In this document: positions 49,742 through 59,248 of the stretch, piece by piece | Layout of the letters: every line of letters begins with the position of its first letter | How positions within the stretch are numbered: position 1 is the stretch's first letter | Source of the DNA: Streptococcus mitis | Lineage (GTDB): Bacteria; Bacillota; Bacilli; Lactobacillales; Streptococcaceae | Assembly: GCF_946190375.1 (NCBI RefSeq) | Contig: NZ_CAMIAF010000004.1 | Span: 51,354 to 115,353 of the forward strand | Direction of reading: 5' to 3' | DNA length: 64,000 bases | Notes under the pieces: generated by a model | Seen by the model: the letters and a program-made list of their open reading frames with translations, nothing else | The model's database searches: none | Told to the model about the DNA's origin: nothing | Program-made: the position numbers and the translations under genes

Positions 49742-50931
49742 GCCTGCCTTCTATCCGTCAACTGAGCCTTGACTTTCACTGTAGCAAGGATACTGTCCAA
49801 CGAGCCCTGCTGGAATTACGGCACGAACAATACCTCTATGCCAAGCCCCAGAGTGGTTACTACGTCCTAGAACAAGGGCAACACCAGGATCTAGAAATCG
49901 AAGTCACTGATGAACATGCCAGTGCCTATGACGATTTCCGACTCTGTGTCAATGAAACCTTGATTGGACGGGAAAACTACCTCTTCAACTACTATGACAA
50001 CCAAGAAGGATTAGAAGACTTAAGACAGTCCATTCACAAACTCCTCTTTGACCAAGCTCTCTACTGCCAGGCTGAACAACTAGTACTGACTTCTGGGACC
50101 CAACAAGCCCTTTTTATCCTTTCTCAAATTTCCTTCCCTAGCCAAGCTAAGGAAATCTTGGTGGAACAGCCGACCTACCATCGGATGAATCGTCTCTTGA
50201 TTGCTCAGGGATTAGACTATCAAACGATAGAACGAGGCATTGATGGGATTGACTTGGAGGAGCTGGAAGGCCACTTCAAAACAGGAAAAATTAAGTTTTT
50301 CTACACCATTCCTCGTTTTCACTATCCTTTGGGGCATTCCTATTCTGAGCAGGATAAACGGGCTATTCTTGACTTAGCAGCTAAGTATGGTGTTTATATT
50401 GTAGAGGACGACTATCTGGGGGATTTGGACTCCAAGAAGGGCCAGACCTTCCACTATCTAGATACAGAGGAGCGCGTCATTTATATCAAGTCCTTCTCAA
50501 CCAGCCTCTTTCCAGCCCTGCGGATAACAGCACTCATCCTTCCAAATGCTATCAAAGAAGCCTTTGTGGCCTACAAAAATATCCTAGACTACGACAGCAA
50601 CCTCATCATGCAAAAGGCCCTGTCACTCTATATTGACAGTCAATTATTTGAGAAAAATCGGCTAACTCGCTTATCCAATCAGGAAGACTACCAAAAACAA
50701 ATCGAGGAAAGACTAGCTAACACTCCTTGTCCCCTTCCTCATTATCCCCTACACGATGGTGTATTGCTAGACCTACGACAGTATCCTAAAATTGCCAGTC
50801 TCAAACACAGTCAACTGGGCTTGGACTTCTTTGAAAAGGCCTATTTGAGCGCCTGCCCTTATCAATTTGCCAAGGTGTCCCTAGAAAATCTGGAAAATGT
50901 TTTAGACTATTTAAAAGCAGAATTGGAATAA
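49660..50931 (+). CDS. MocR-type (GntR/aminotransferase) transcriptional regulator, PLP lysine replaced
   Basis: A 423-aa fusion of a GntR-type winged helix (about 1-70, with GSRLPSIRQLSLDFHCSKDTVQRAL as recognition region, given in part) and a class I aminotransferase-like domain (about 95-420). The EDDY motif near 251 and YTIPRFHYPLG near 218 are present. In the segment that normally reads FSKSLFP, this protein has FSTSLFP: the PLP-binding lysine is Thr281, and the nearest lysine is Lys277. It may therefore not form the usual Schiff base. The ribosome site is GGGAGG. It is adjacent to a duplicated copy of its own start. Confidence 0.9.
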   Translation: MKKQSKYQEVASYLKNGIESGRFPTGSRLPSIRQLSLDFHCSKDTVQRALLELRHEQYLYAKPQSGYYVLEQGQHQDLEIEVTDEHASAYDDFRLCVNETLIGRENYLFNYYDNQEGLEDLRQSIHKLLFDQALYCQAEQLVLTSGTQQALFILSQISFPSQAKEILVEQPTYHRMNRLLIAQGLDYQTIERGIDGIDLEELEGHFKTGKIKFFYTIPRFHYPLGHSYSEQDKRAILDLAAKYGVYIVEDDYLGDLDSKKGQTFHYLDTEERVIYIKSFSTSLFPALRITALILPNAIKEAFVAYKNILDYDSNLIMQKALSLYIDSQLFEKNRLTRLSNQEDYQKQIEERLANTPCPLPHYPLHDGVLLDLRQYPKIASLKHSQLGLDFFEKAYLSACPYQFAKVSLENLENVLDYLKAELE

Positions 50932-50950
50932 CTTCCAACTCTGCTTTTTC
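50917..50950. terminator. Bidirectional terminator after the MocR-type regulator
   Basis: GCAGAATTGG...CCAACTCTGC followed by TTTTTC; its left arm lies within the end of the regulator gene. On the minus strand it also serves the lipoprotein gene. Confidence 0.85.
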
Positions 50951-51766
50951 TTATTCTTCAACTTCTGTTAGACTTGCTGCTTTTTCAAGATAGCTTTGGT
51001 AGGTTCCTTCATCCTTGAGCTTTTGGATGACCTTGTCCACCACTTCTTTCAAATCAGCACTATTTTTTCTAAGGGCAACTGCGTTGGCTTCGCCGTCCTT
51101 CATCTTCAAGCTGACAGTTGCGACAGCTAGGTCGGCATTTTTAGCAGCATAGCTAAGGGCAACAGGCTCGTCCATGTGAACAGCATCTACTTTTCCAGCC
51201 TGCAATTCATTGACTGCTTCACCCATATTGGTTAGGGAAGTCAATTGAGCTTTTGGCAATTGTTCCTTGACCATTGATTCTGGAACAGTTCCTTTTTGGG
51301 CTGCAATATTAGCACTCTCAAGGCTAGTTAAATCCTTGTATTTTTCTACATCAGCCTTACGAACCAAGAAACTAATCTTGTTTTCATAGTAAGGGATTGA
51401 AAAATCAAAGACTTCTTTTCTCTCATCAGTAGCGCTAATTCCTGCAACTGCTAGATCAGCCTTACCAGTCTGAAGACTAGTCAAGACATTATCAAAACTC
51501 ATGCTTGAAATTTCCAACTTAACCCCAAGTTCATCAGCGATAGCTTGAGCCATATCAATATCCGCACCGACTACTTGGTTTTTTCCATCAACCAATGATT
51601 GAAATTCAAAAGGTGCATAGTCAGGACTGGTCGCTACTACCAATTTCCCCTTTTGCTTAATGGTCTCAACAGCTGACTGAGACTCATTAGAACCCGACTG
51701 ACAAGCTACTAAGAAGAAACTTGCAAGAAAACTACATAAAACAAATATCCATTTTTTTGATTTCAT
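50951..51766 (-). CDS. Amino-acid ABC transporter substrate-binding lipoprotein
   Basis: A 271-aa lipoprotein of the SBP_bac_3 family that captures a polar amino acid outside the cell. The signal peptide ends with the lipobox LVAC (cysteine near residue 22). The mature domain has KGKLVVATSPDYAPFEF near 38 and VVGADIDMAQAIADELG near 68. No permease gene is next to it, so it probably works with a transporter elsewhere, possibly the orphan importer at 18060-19477, but this is a guess. It has a consensus promoter and an AGAGAGG ribosome site. Confidence 0.92.
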   Translation of the reverse strand: MKSKKWIFVLCSFLASFFLVACQSGSNESQSAVETIKQKGKLVVATSPDYAPFEFQSLVDGKNQVVGADIDMAQAIADELGVKLEISSMSFDNVLTSLQTGKADLAVAGISATDERKEVFDFSIPYYENKISFLVRKADVEKYKDLTSLESANIAAQKGTVPESMVKEQLPKAQLTSLTNMGEAVNELQAGKVDAVHMDEPVALSYAAKNADLAVATVSLKMKDGEANAVALRKNSADLKEVVDKVIQKLKDEGTYQSYLEKAASLTEVEE

Positions 51767-51797
51767 AAATAAACAACCTCTCTGTTAATTTTGTATA

Positions 51798-51826
51798 ATT
51801 ATAACGCTATCCAAGTTACTTGTCAA
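51798..51826 (-). promoter_or_regulatory. Consensus promoter of the binding-protein gene
   Basis: TTGACA (51821-51826), a 17-base spacer and TATAAT (51798-51803): identical to the vegetative consensus. Confidence 0.93.
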
Positions 51827-51870
51827 GTGTTTTTTGAATTTTTATCTTAAAAATATTTTTTTCATTCAAG

Positions 51871-51906
51871 AAAAGGAGCTATCAGTTGATTTCAAGCTCC
51901 TTTTTA
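51871..51906 (-). terminator. Terminator of the pst operon
   Basis: AAAAGGAGCT...AGCTCCTTTT flanked by T-runs, 18 bases after the phoU stop. Confidence 0.85.
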
Positions 51907-51923
51907 TACAGAATGAACCTGTT

Positions 51924-52577
51924 TTATAGTTCGACAATCTTACCTGTTTCAAAGTAAACAACCCATTCACAGATATTTTTAGCATAGTCTCCAATACGTT
52001 CTAAGAAGGCAATCACTTGGAAATAATCACGACCTGTAACAATGGCATCAGGATTTTTCTTGATTTCTTCTGTAGCCAAGTCACGAATGCTATCAAAGTA
52101 ATGGTTGATTTTTTCGTCCATAGCTGCTACTTCATAGGCCTGGTCTACTGAACCATTCAGATAGAGTTCCAGGGCTGCTTCAACGAAGTTCTTGACATCG
52201 CGACCCATTCTCTTGATTTCTTCCTCAACAGCTGGGATACGTTGCTCACCCTTCATACGAATTGCCGCCTTGGCAATAGAAACAGCATGGTCACCCATAC
52301 GTTCCAAGTCAGATACAGCCTTCAAGACGGTCAAAACAGTACGCAAGTCTTGAGAAACCGGTTGTTGGAGGGCAATCATTTCAAATGATTTTTTCTCCAA
52401 CTTCACTTCGTATTCGTTTACTTCTGCATCATCTTCGATGACTTCCTTGGCCAAATCACGGTCATGCGTAACAAAGGCACGCACTGTCCGATTGATTTGG
52501 GATAGCACTTCTTGTCCCATAGCATAGAACTGGTTGTGCAATTTCTCTAAATCTTCTTCAAATTGAGAACGTAACAT
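51924..52577 (-). CDS. phoU: Phosphate transport regulator PhoU
   Basis: A cytoplasmic helical protein linking the Pst importer to phosphate signalling and limiting uptake. It is 217 aa from the second ATG of an ATG-ATG start (the second has the better 7-base spacing to GGAG). Two PhoU repeats of three helices are visible, each with an E/D-rich motif (AVSDLERMGDHAVSI near 80; VIAFLERIGDYAKNI near 190). It is the last gene of pstS-C-A-B-B-phoU. Confidence 0.95.
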   Translation of the reverse strand: MLRSQFEEDLEKLHNQFYAMGQEVLSQINRTVRAFVTHDRDLAKEVIEDDAEVNEYEVKLEKKSFEMIALQQPVSQDLRTVLTVLKAVSDLERMGDHAVSIAKAAIRMKGEQRIPAVEEEIKRMGRDVKNFVEAALELYLNGSVDQAYEVAAMDEKINHYFDSIRDLATEEIKKNPDAIVTGRDYFQVIAFLERIGDYAKNICEWVVYFETGKIVEL

Positions 52578-52588
52578 CATTTATCTCC

Positions 52589-53347
52589 TTATCCAAATTT
52601 TCCTGAAATATAATCTTCTGTTTCCTTGTGTTGAGGGTTGAGGAACATCTTCTTGGTATCGTTAAACTCAATCAAATCTCCATCAAGGAAAAATCCTGTC
52701 TTGTCAGAGATACGAGAGGCTTGTTGCATAGAACGTGTAACCAAGAGCATGGTGTATTTATTTTTTAGTCCATACAAGGTTTCCTCAATCTTACCAGCAG
52801 AGATAGGGTCCAAGGCAGAAGTCGGTTCATCCAAGAGAATGATTTTGGGACTGGTTGCCAAGACACGGGCAACACAGACACGTTGCTGTTGTCCACCTGA
52901 AAGCCCGATAGCTGAATCATGAAGGCGGTCCTTGACCTCATCCCAGATAGAAGCACGTTGCAAGGCTTTTTCCACTGCTTCATCCAGAACCTGCTTGTCC
53001 TTCACTCCATTGATACGAAGTCCGTAAACAACATTTTCGTAGATAGACATAGGGAAAGGGTTCGGTTGTTGAAAGACCATACCGATTTCCTTACGCAATT
53101 CAACTGTATCTGTACGCGGACTGTAGATATTGTGGCCGTTGTAAACCACTGAACCAGTTGTAGTAACCTCTGGATTGAGATCCCCCATGCGGTTGATAGC
53201 CTTGAGAAGAGTTGACTTTCCTGATCCAGATGGACCAATCAAGGCTGTAATTTCCTTAGGTTGGAAAGATAGGGAAACACTATTCAAGGCCTTCTTTTGA
53301 TTGTAGTAAACGGACAGGTCTGACACCTGTAAAATCGCTTCTGTCAT
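52589..53347 (-). CDS. pstB: Phosphate ABC ATPase PstB (second copy)
   Basis: ATPase of the high-affinity phosphate importer. It is 252 aa. Walker [10 protein letters not shown] is near 38, the Q-loop [10 protein letters not shown] near 92, the signature LSGGQQQR near 148, and Walker [13 protein letters not shown] near 168. The normal switch histidine of the H-loop is replaced by arginine in [11 protein letters not shown] (the upstream copy has VTHSMQQA). This may lower its own ATPase activity and make the two PstB proteins non-equivalent. Confidence 0.94.
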   Translation of the reverse strand: MTEAILQVSDLSVYYNQKKALNSVSLSFQPKEITALIGPSGSGKSTLLKAINRMGDLNPEVTTTGSVVYNGHNIYSPRTDTVELRKEIGMVFQQPNPFPMSIYENVVYGLRINGVKDKQVLDEAVEKALQRASIWDEVKDRLHDSAIGLSGGQQQRVCVARVLATSPKIILLDEPTSALDPISAGKIEETLYGLKNKYTMLLVTRSMQQASRISDKTGFFLDGDLIEFNDTKKMFLNPQHKETEDYISGKFG

Positions 53348-53359
53348 ACTGTTTCCTTT

Positions 53360-54163
53360 CTATCCAAAGTGTCCTGTGACGTAGTCATTAGTTGACTGTA
53401 GTTTGGCATTTTGGAAAATATTAGATGTCTTATCATACTCGATCAAGTCACCCAAGTAGAAAAATCCTGTGTAATCACTAGCACGCGCAGCCTGCTGCAT
53501 ACTGTGGGTCACGATGATGATGGTAAAGTCCTTCTTCAATTCCAACATCGTTTCTTCCAACTGGGCTGTCGCAATCGGATCCAAGGCTGACGCTGGTTCA
53601 TCCATCAAGAGGATATCTGGTTTAACAGAGATAGCACGAGCGATACAAAGACGTTGCTGCTGACCGCCTGATAGGGTCAAGGCTGACTTGTGCAAATCGT
53701 CTTTGACCTGATCCCAAAGGGCAGCTTGACGGAGAGAGGTTTCCACAATTTCATCCAAGACTTGCTTGTCCTTAACCCCTGCACGTTCATGGGCAAAAGT
53801 AATATTGCGGTAGATAGACTTGGCAAAGGGATTTGGTCGTTGGAAAACCATTCCGATATGCTTACGCATTTCATAAACATTGATTTCTGGACGGTTGACA
53901 TCAATTCCTTGATAGAGGATTTGACCTGTGACCTTGGCAATATCAATAGTATCATTCATACGATTGAGACTGCGGAGGTAGGTTGATTTTCCTGATCCAG
54001 ATGGGCCAATTAAGGCTGTGATTTTATTTTTTTCAAATTGCATATCGATGCCCTTGATAGATTCATTTTTACCGTAGTAAACATGTAAATCCTTAGTAGA
54101 GAGGGCCACTTTCTCTTCAGGAAAGGTGATGATATGCTTTTCATCCCAATTATATTTTGACAT
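53360..54163 (-). CDS. pstB: Phosphate ABC ATPase PstB (first copy)
   Basis: The second ATPase of the phosphate importer. It is 267 aa. Walker [10 protein letters not shown] is near 54, the Q-loop FQRPNPFAKS near 108, signature LSGGQQQR near 165, Walker B ILLMDEPASALD near 185, and an intact H-loop IIVTHSMQQAA. Streptococci often carry two pstB genes in this operon. The two copies are clearly paralogous but diverged, so they could form a heterodimer. Confidence 0.95.
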   Translation of the reverse strand: MSKYNWDEKHIITFPEEKVALSTKDLHVYYGKNESIKGIDMQFEKNKITALIGPSGSGKSTYLRSLNRMNDTIDIAKVTGQILYQGIDVNRPEINVYEMRKHIGMVFQRPNPFAKSIYRNITFAHERAGVKDKQVLDEIVETSLRQAALWDQVKDDLHKSALTLSGGQQQRLCIARAISVKPDILLMDEPASALDPIATAQLEETMLELKKDFTIIIVTHSMQQAARASDYTGFFYLGDLIEYDKTSNIFQNAKLQSTNDYVTGHFG

Positions 54164-54173
54164 GGCTTCTCCT

Positions 54174-55058
54174 TTAGGCAGCGGTTAATTTCTTATGTAG
54201 GTAGCTTCCGAGTTTACGGGCTCCAAAGTTAAAGATGAGGATAAAGATGAGGAGCACTGCGGCAGAACCTGCTGATACGATGGTTCCATCAGGAATAGTA
54301 CCTTCACTGTTGACTTTCCAGATGTGGACAGCCAAGGTTTCTGCTTGACGGAAGATAGAGATTGGGCTGGTCACACTGAGAATATTCCAGTTAGACCAGT
54401 CTAGGGCTGGAGCAGATTGTCCTGCTGTATAGATAAGTGCAGCCGCCTCACCAAAGATACGACCAGAGGCCAAGACGACCCCAGTCACAATACCTGGAAG
54501 GGCTTCTGGAATGACCACATGGACCACAGTCTCCCAACGAGAAATCCCTAGAGCCAAGCCAGCCTCACGTTGCGTATGGTGAACGTGTTTCAAACTGTCC
54601 TCAACATTACGAGTCATCTGAGGCAGGTTAAAGACTGTCAAGGCCAAGGCACCTGAAATGATTGAAAATCCATACTCAAACTGAACTACAAAGATCAAGT
54701 AACCAAAGAGACCGACAACCACAGATGGCAGTGAAGACAAGATTTCGATACAGGTTCTGACAAAATTGGTTACAGGACCTTTTTTGGCATATTCGGCTAG
54801 GAAAATCCCAGCCCCCATAGATAAGGGCACAGAGATAATCAAGGTAATGACCAAGAGGAAGAAGGAATTATAGAGCTGAATTCCAATCCCACCACCTGCT
54901 TGGTAAGAAGATGATTTGCCAGTCAAGAAAGACCAAGAGATATGAGGCAAACCGCGAACCAAGATATAAAGAATCAAGGATGCCAAGATGGCAACGATAA
55001 TTCCTGCAATCGAGTAGAGGACAGCTGTTGCAATTTTATCTAATTTCTTAGCGTGCAT
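54174..55058 (-). CDS. pstA: Phosphate ABC permease PstA
   Basis: Membrane subunit of the phosphate importer, 294 aa with about six membrane segments. The EAA loop REAGLALGISRWETVVHVVIP near 165 contacts PstB (shown in part). It overlaps pstC by 11 bases. The short hydrophilic C-terminus (ARKLGSYLHKKL) is complete. Confidence 0.96.
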   Translation of the reverse strand: MHAKKLDKIATAVLYSIAGIIVAILASLILYILVRGLPHISWSFLTGKSSSYQAGGGIGIQLYNSFFLLVITLIISVPLSMGAGIFLAEYAKKGPVTNFVRTCIEILSSLPSVVVGLFGYLIFVVQFEYGFSIISGALALTVFNLPQMTRNVEDSLKHVHHTQREAGLALGISRWETVVHVVIPEALPGIVTGVVLASGRIFGEAAALIYTAGQSAPALDWSNWNILSVTSPISIFRQAETLAVHIWKVNSEGTIPDGTIVSAGSAAVLLIFILIFNFGARKLGSYLHKKLTAA

Positions 55059-55965
55059 AGTTTTTCTTTCCTCTTTCTTTCGTAATCAATTTAATCACAC
55101 TGTTGAAGGCCAAACTCATCAAGAGCAAGACTAAGGCCAGTGACCAGAGAACGTTATTATCAACTGTTCCCATAACGGTATTTCCTATACCCATGGTCAA
55201 AACAGAGGTCAAGGTCGCAGCAGGTGTTGTTAGTGAAGTTGGGACAACGGCTGAGTTTCCGACCACCATCTGAATGGCCAAGGCTTCACCAAATGCACGC
55301 GCCATCCCAAAAACCACTGCTGTGAAAATCCCTGAACGTGCCGCCTTCAAGGTTACACGCCAGATGGTTTGCCAGCGAGTGGCTCCCATAGCTAAACTAG
55401 CTTCGCGGTAGTGACGAGGCACCGCACGCAAGCTATCCGTTGTCATAAAGGTTACCGTCGGTAAAATCATGACAAAGAGAACGAAAATCCCTGACAAAAT
55501 TCCAAAACCAGTTCCACCAAAGACACTACGTACAAAGGGAACTACGACCTGCAAACCGATAAATCCATACACGACTGAAGGAATACCGACAAGCAATTCA
55601 ATAGCTGGTTGCAAGATTCTAGCACCTTTTGGTGAGACCTCCGTCATAAAGACTGCCGCACCAATGGCAAAAGGAGTTGCGATAAGGGCTGATAGGATTG
55701 TGACAATAAAGGAACCCAAAATCATAGGAAGAGCACCAAATTGTTTACCTGAAGGATTCCAAGTTTGTCCAAAAAGGAAATCAAAGATATTAACCCCATT
55801 AACAAAGAAGGTCGACAAACCTTTTTGGGCTACGAAAATCAAAATCATAGCCACAATGATGACAATCAAAGACAGGCAGGCAAAGGTCAAGCCCTTTCCT
55901 AATTTCTCTAGACGAGAGTTCTTTGAGGGAGAAAGTAATTTTTTAGCTAATTCTTCTTGATTCAT
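55048..55965 (-). CDS. pstC: Phosphate ABC permease PstC
   Basis: The partner membrane subunit, 305 aa with about six membrane segments after a 25-residue basic cytoplasmic N-terminus. The EAA loop REASLAMGATRWQTIWRVTL near 188 (shown in part) and the segment FGALPMILGSFIVT are typical. Its first base overlaps the last base of the pstS stop codon. Confidence 0.96.
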   Translation of the reverse strand: MNQEELAKKLLSPSKNSRLEKLGKGLTFACLSLIVIIVAMILIFVAQKGLSTFFVNGVNIFDFLFGQTWNPSGKQFGALPMILGSFIVTILSALIATPFAIGAAVFMTEVSPKGARILQPAIELLVGIPSVVYGFIGLQVVVPFVRSVFGGTGFGILSGIFVLFVMILPTVTFMTTDSLRAVPRHYREASLAMGATRWQTIWRVTLKAARSGIFTAVVFGMARAFGEALAIQMVVGNSAVVPTSLTTPAATLTSVLTMGIGNTVMGTVDNNVLWSLALVLLLMSLAFNSVIKLITKERGKKNYAR

Positions 55966-56843
55966 TAGTGACTCCCTTCTAGTGCTGTCACCGTTCCGAC
56001 AGCATCTTTTTCAACCTTCATTTCCTTGACAGAAATATAGCCCATTCCCTTAACGATTCCGCTTTGCGCTTCATCTGAGAGGACAAAGTTGAGGAATTCT
56101 GCAACCAATTCATTTGGTTGGCCTAGGGTGTACATATGTTCATAAGACCACAAAGGCCAGTTATTGCTTGTAACATTTTCTGCAATCGGCTCATAGCCAT
56201 TCAACTTCATACGTTTAACTGAGTCATCCACATAGGCAAAGGCTAGGTAAGAAATAGCTCCAGGTGTCTGGGAAACAATGTTTTTGACCATCCCATTTGA
56301 ATCCTGTTCTTGACTCTGCACGGCAGATTGACCATCCATGATAACACTATCAAAGGTTGCACGTGAACCCGAACTTGCCGCACGGTTGATAATAGAAATG
56401 GCTAGGTCTTTCCCACCGACTTCTTTCCAGTTGGTCACTTGACCTGTGAAGATGCTACGGAGTTGTTCAGTTGTCAGATTTTCAACATCAACTTCCTTAT
56501 TTACAATCACTGCCAAGCCCGCTACGGCTACCTTGTGGTCTACTAGAGCGGATGCGTTGATACCGTCTTTTTCCTCGGCAAATACGTCTGAATTTCCTAC
56601 ATCAACGGCTCCAGACTGAACCTGAGACAGACCTGTACCAGATCCTCCACCTTGGACGTTGACTGTTTTTCCAACGTGCAGAGAGCCAAATTCATCTGCT
56701 GCTGCTTCGACCAAGGGCTGAAGAGCCGTTGAGCCAACAGCTGTCATGGATTCTCCACGATCAATCCAGCTAGCACATCCCGCCAAAGAACCTGCTAGCA
56801 AAAGAGCCGCAAGGGATAGAGCGAGTTTTTTCCTTTTTTTCAC
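55965..56843 (-). CDS. pstS: Phosphate-binding lipoprotein PstS
   Basis: Captures phosphate outside the cell for the Pst importer. It is 292 aa. The signal peptide ends in the lipobox LAGC (cysteine at about residue 23). Phosphate-binding segments [10 protein letters not shown] near 35, [12 protein letters not shown] near 64 and [12 protein letters not shown] near 152 are intact. The start codon is GTG (56841-56843), with GGAG 7-10 bases upstream. It heads the operon, after a long leader that contains a BOX element. Confidence 0.95.
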   Translation of the reverse strand: MKKRKKLALSLAALLLAGSLAGCASWIDRGESMTAVGSTALQPLVEAAADEFGSLHVGKTVNVQGGGSGTGLSQVQSGAVDVGNSDVFAEEKDGINASALVDHKVAVAGLAVIVNKEVDVENLTTEQLRSIFTGQVTNWKEVGGKDLAISIINRAASSGSRATFDSVIMDGQSAVQSQEQDSNGMVKNIVSQTPGAISYLAFAYVDDSVKRMKLNGYEPIAENVTSNNWPLWSYEHMYTLGQPNELVAEFLNFVLSDEAQSGIVKGMGYISVKEMKVEKDAVGTVTALEGSH

Positions 56844-56939
56844 TGTTTTTCTCCTTGAAAATAATGGTGAATGCTGTGAATTTTTTCAACTATTTGTTTA
56901 TGTTTTTCTTTTGAAAATTGGGAGCCAACTGAAGTTCTT

Positions 56940-57046
56940 ATACTCAATGAAAATCAAAGAGCAAACTAGAAAACTAGCCGCAGGCTGTACTTGAGTACGG
57001 CAAGGCGACGTTGACGCGGTTTGAATTTGATTTTCGAAGAGTATTA
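56940..57046 (-). repeat. BOX element (A-C) in the pst leader
   Basis: Read on the minus strand, boxA (ATACTCTTCGAAAATCAAATTC...GCGTCAACGTCGCCTTGCC) is directly joined to boxC (CAGCCTGCGGCTAG...TTTTCATTGAGTAT), with no complete boxB. It lies between the probable pst promoter and pstS, so it is transcribed as part of the leader. Confidence 0.9.
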
Positions 57047-57134
57047 GCTTGGTTTAACTAGAAATTTGCTTAGTTACCTTGCCCACCAATTTTGACTTAA
57101 AATGAAAGACAATTTGAAAAAAATCCATACTTCC

Positions 57135-57163
57135 ACTATAACATAGACAAGCTACTTTGACTA
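57135..57163 (-). promoter_or_regulatory. Candidate promoter of the pst operon
   Basis: TAGTCA (57158-57163), a 17-base spacer and TATAGT (57135-57140) with TGT extension on the minus strand. This would give a leader of about 285 bases. The weak -35 is what an activated (PhoB/PnpR-type) promoter would have. Confidence 0.5.
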
Positions 57164-57169
57164 GCATTT

Positions 57170-58474
57170 TCACTTGAATCTGAGGCCTTTTGGAAAATAA
57201 TTTTTCAAAACATTTCCAGTCACCTTAGCAAAGCCCAAGCCATTTCCTTGAACCAAAACTTGGTACCAACCATTTGGCAGACTTTCTGCCAGCTGAACGG
57301 TTTCTCCAGCGACATACTTTACAAACGCTTCTTGGTCAATTTCAACCGACTGCTTGACCTGACTCGGTTTCAAGGCTAGACCAAGAGCAAAACTGGGTTC
57401 AAAACGTTTCTTCTTAAAAGTACCCAAATGTAGACCATTGCGCGCAATCTTGAGTTTTCCTAAATCTGGCAAGAGTTCGGGCAAGAGATAGAGTTGGTCT
57501 CCAAAAGTCTGCAAAATTCCCCTTAGATTGACCTTCAAATGGTTTTGGGCAAATTCCTGCCACAAGACAACTTGTTCACGACTGAGATTGCTCTTACTTG
57601 CCTTACATTTTGGGGCTGGATTTTCACCTTTAAATTGCAAATGCGCGACAAACTGACCCTCTCCCTTAAAATGATGAGGGTACATACGAGCCGTTTCTGG
57701 CAAGTCAATCCCAGCTACCATTCCATTGATATGTTCAACTGGCAGCAAGTCGAAATCATACTCATCCAGCAACCAATTGACAATCTCTTCGTTTTCCTCA
57801 GGTGCCCAGGTACAGGTTGAATAAACCAAGCGACCACCTTCAGCTAGCATGGTTACTGCATCTTCCAGAATTTCTCTTTGCAAGCTAGCGCATTGACTCG
57901 GGTAATCTAAGCTCCAATAGTCCATAGCATCTGGTTGCTTACGGAACATCCCTTCACCAGAGCAAGGAGCATCAAGGACAATCAAGTCAAAATAGCCCTT
58001 AAAAACCTTGACCAAGCGGTCAGCAGATTCATTGGTCACCACGACATTTGTCGCTCCAAATCGCTCCATATTTTCTACTAAAATCTTAGCCCGTTTGCTT
58101 GAAATTTCATTGGAAACAAGCAGCCCCTCCCCAGCTAGATAGGCTGCTAGTTGAGTTGATTTGCCACCCGGTGCAGCGGCCAAATCCAAGACCTTCATAC
58201 CAGGACTGGGCTGGGCTACCTGAGCCACCATTTGAGCAGCAGGCTCTTGCGAATATACTAAACCTGTAGCATGCTCAGGCGATTTTCCTGAAACCTTCCC
58301 ATAATGTCCCCAAGGAGTTTGAGGAATGGCATCAGGAAAGGAAAGTTGCTCTTCTTTTAAAGGATTGACCCGAAAGGCCGAAACCGCTTCCTCCTCAAAA
58401 GAGGCAAGAAAATCTCTTGCCTCATCTCCTAGTATCTCTTCATATTTTTCAACAAATCCTTCTGGAAATTGCAT
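57170..58474 (-). CDS. RsmF-like rRNA (cytosine-C5)-methyltransferase
   Basis: A 434-aa NOL1/NOP2/Sun-family enzyme that methylates cytosine in 16S rRNA with S-adenosylmethionine. The SAM site DLAAAPGGKSTQ is near residue 99. The two catalytic cysteines are in LDAPCSGEGMF near 167 and VYSTCTWAPEEN near 219. The C-terminal RNA-binding part (from about 300) is complete. It is the last gene of a run from hemW on the same strand, ending just before the pst promoter. Which cytosine is modified is not known. Confidence 0.9.
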   Translation of the reverse strand: MQFPEGFVEKYEEILGDEARDFLASFEEEAVSAFRVNPLKEEQLSFPDAIPQTPWGHYGKVSGKSPEHATGLVYSQEPAAQMVAQVAQPSPGMKVLDLAAAPGGKSTQLAAYLAGEGLLVSNEISSKRAKILVENMERFGATNVVVTNESADRLVKVFKGYFDLIVLDAPCSGEGMFRKQPDAMDYWSLDYPSQCASLQREILEDAVTMLAEGGRLVYSTCTWAPEENEEIVNWLLDEYDFDLLPVEHINGMVAGIDLPETARMYPHHFKGEGQFVAHLQFKGENPAPKCKASKSNLSREQVVLWQEFAQNHLKVNLRGILQTFGDQLYLLPELLPDLGKLKIARNGLHLGTFKKKRFEPSFALGLALKPSQVKQSVEIDQEAFVKYVAGETVQLAESLPNGWYQVLVQGNGLGFAKVTGNVLKNYFPKGLRFK

Positions 58475-59248
58475 TTAAGTTCTTTTCCTTTCGTAAATAT
58501 AGGACTGAATTTCCTCCTGCATCTCAAGAGGTAGCATCATGACCGGCTGTCTGGTTTGAAAATCAGGAGCTTCACCAGAAAGGGTCACAATCCGATAGCC
58601 CAGACTTTCCCCTAAAATACTAGCTGCGGCATAATCCCATGGTTGCAGATAAGTGACATAGGTCAACAAACGCCCTGACAAAATCTTGGCAAAACTAATG
58701 GCCGCACTCCCATAGACACGAACACCGAGGACCGCTCGACTCAAATCAGCCAAGCCCCATTCATTGGTTTCCAGCATACCACTATTCCCTGCAATGAGAA
58801 AATCTCCAAGTGGTTTTGATTTAAAGGAAGCTAGGGGCTTATCATTTAGACAAACTGGAAACTTACCACCACCGTGATAACAATCCCCCTTGACCACATC
58901 ATAAATCAGACCAAACTGTCCCTGACCATTTTCAAAATAAGCCATCATAACAGCAAAATCTTCCTGCTGGGCGACAAAGTTATTGGTACCATCAATAGGA
59001 TCAATGACCCAAACCTTGCCCTCTTGAACCGAGGCTCGCAAACAGCCTTCTTCAGCGCAAATCTTATCCTCAGGATAACGGGATAAAATCTCACCAACCA
59101 AGAGTTCCTGAACTTCCTTGTCCAGTCTGGTCACTAAATCTGTTGGAGAGGACTTGGTTTCAACACACAAATCTTCCTGCATATGGTCAAGGATGTACTG
59201 GCCCGCCTTCTTAACAAGCTCTTTGGCAAATTCGAATTTACTTTCCAA
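58475..59248 (-). CDS. Inositol monophosphatase-family phosphatase
   Basis: A 257-aa magnesium-dependent phosphatase. The metal site is visible: CAEEG near residue 66 and [12 protein letters not shown] near 82, and the second WDYAAA motif near 207. Bacterial members also dephosphorylate other sugar phosphates or 3'-phosphoadenosine phosphate. I chose a TTG start at 59248 (L-E-S-K-F) with AAGGAAAG upstream and an 11-base overlap with the UPF0223 gene. The longer frame from 59311 would overlap it by 74 bases. Confidence 0.87.
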   Translation of the reverse strand: MESKFEFAKELVKKAGQYILDHMQEDLCVETKSSPTDLVTRLDKEVQELLVGEILSRYPEDKICAEEGCLRASVQEGKVWVIDPIDGTNNFVAQQEDFAVMMAYFENGQGQFGLIYDVVKGDCYHGGGKFPVCLNDKPLASFKSKPLGDFLIAGNSGMLETNEWGLADLSRAVLGVRVYGSAAISFAKILSGRLLTYVTYLQPWDYAAASILGESLGYRIVTLSGEAPDFQTRQPVMMLPLEMQEEIQSYIYERKRT

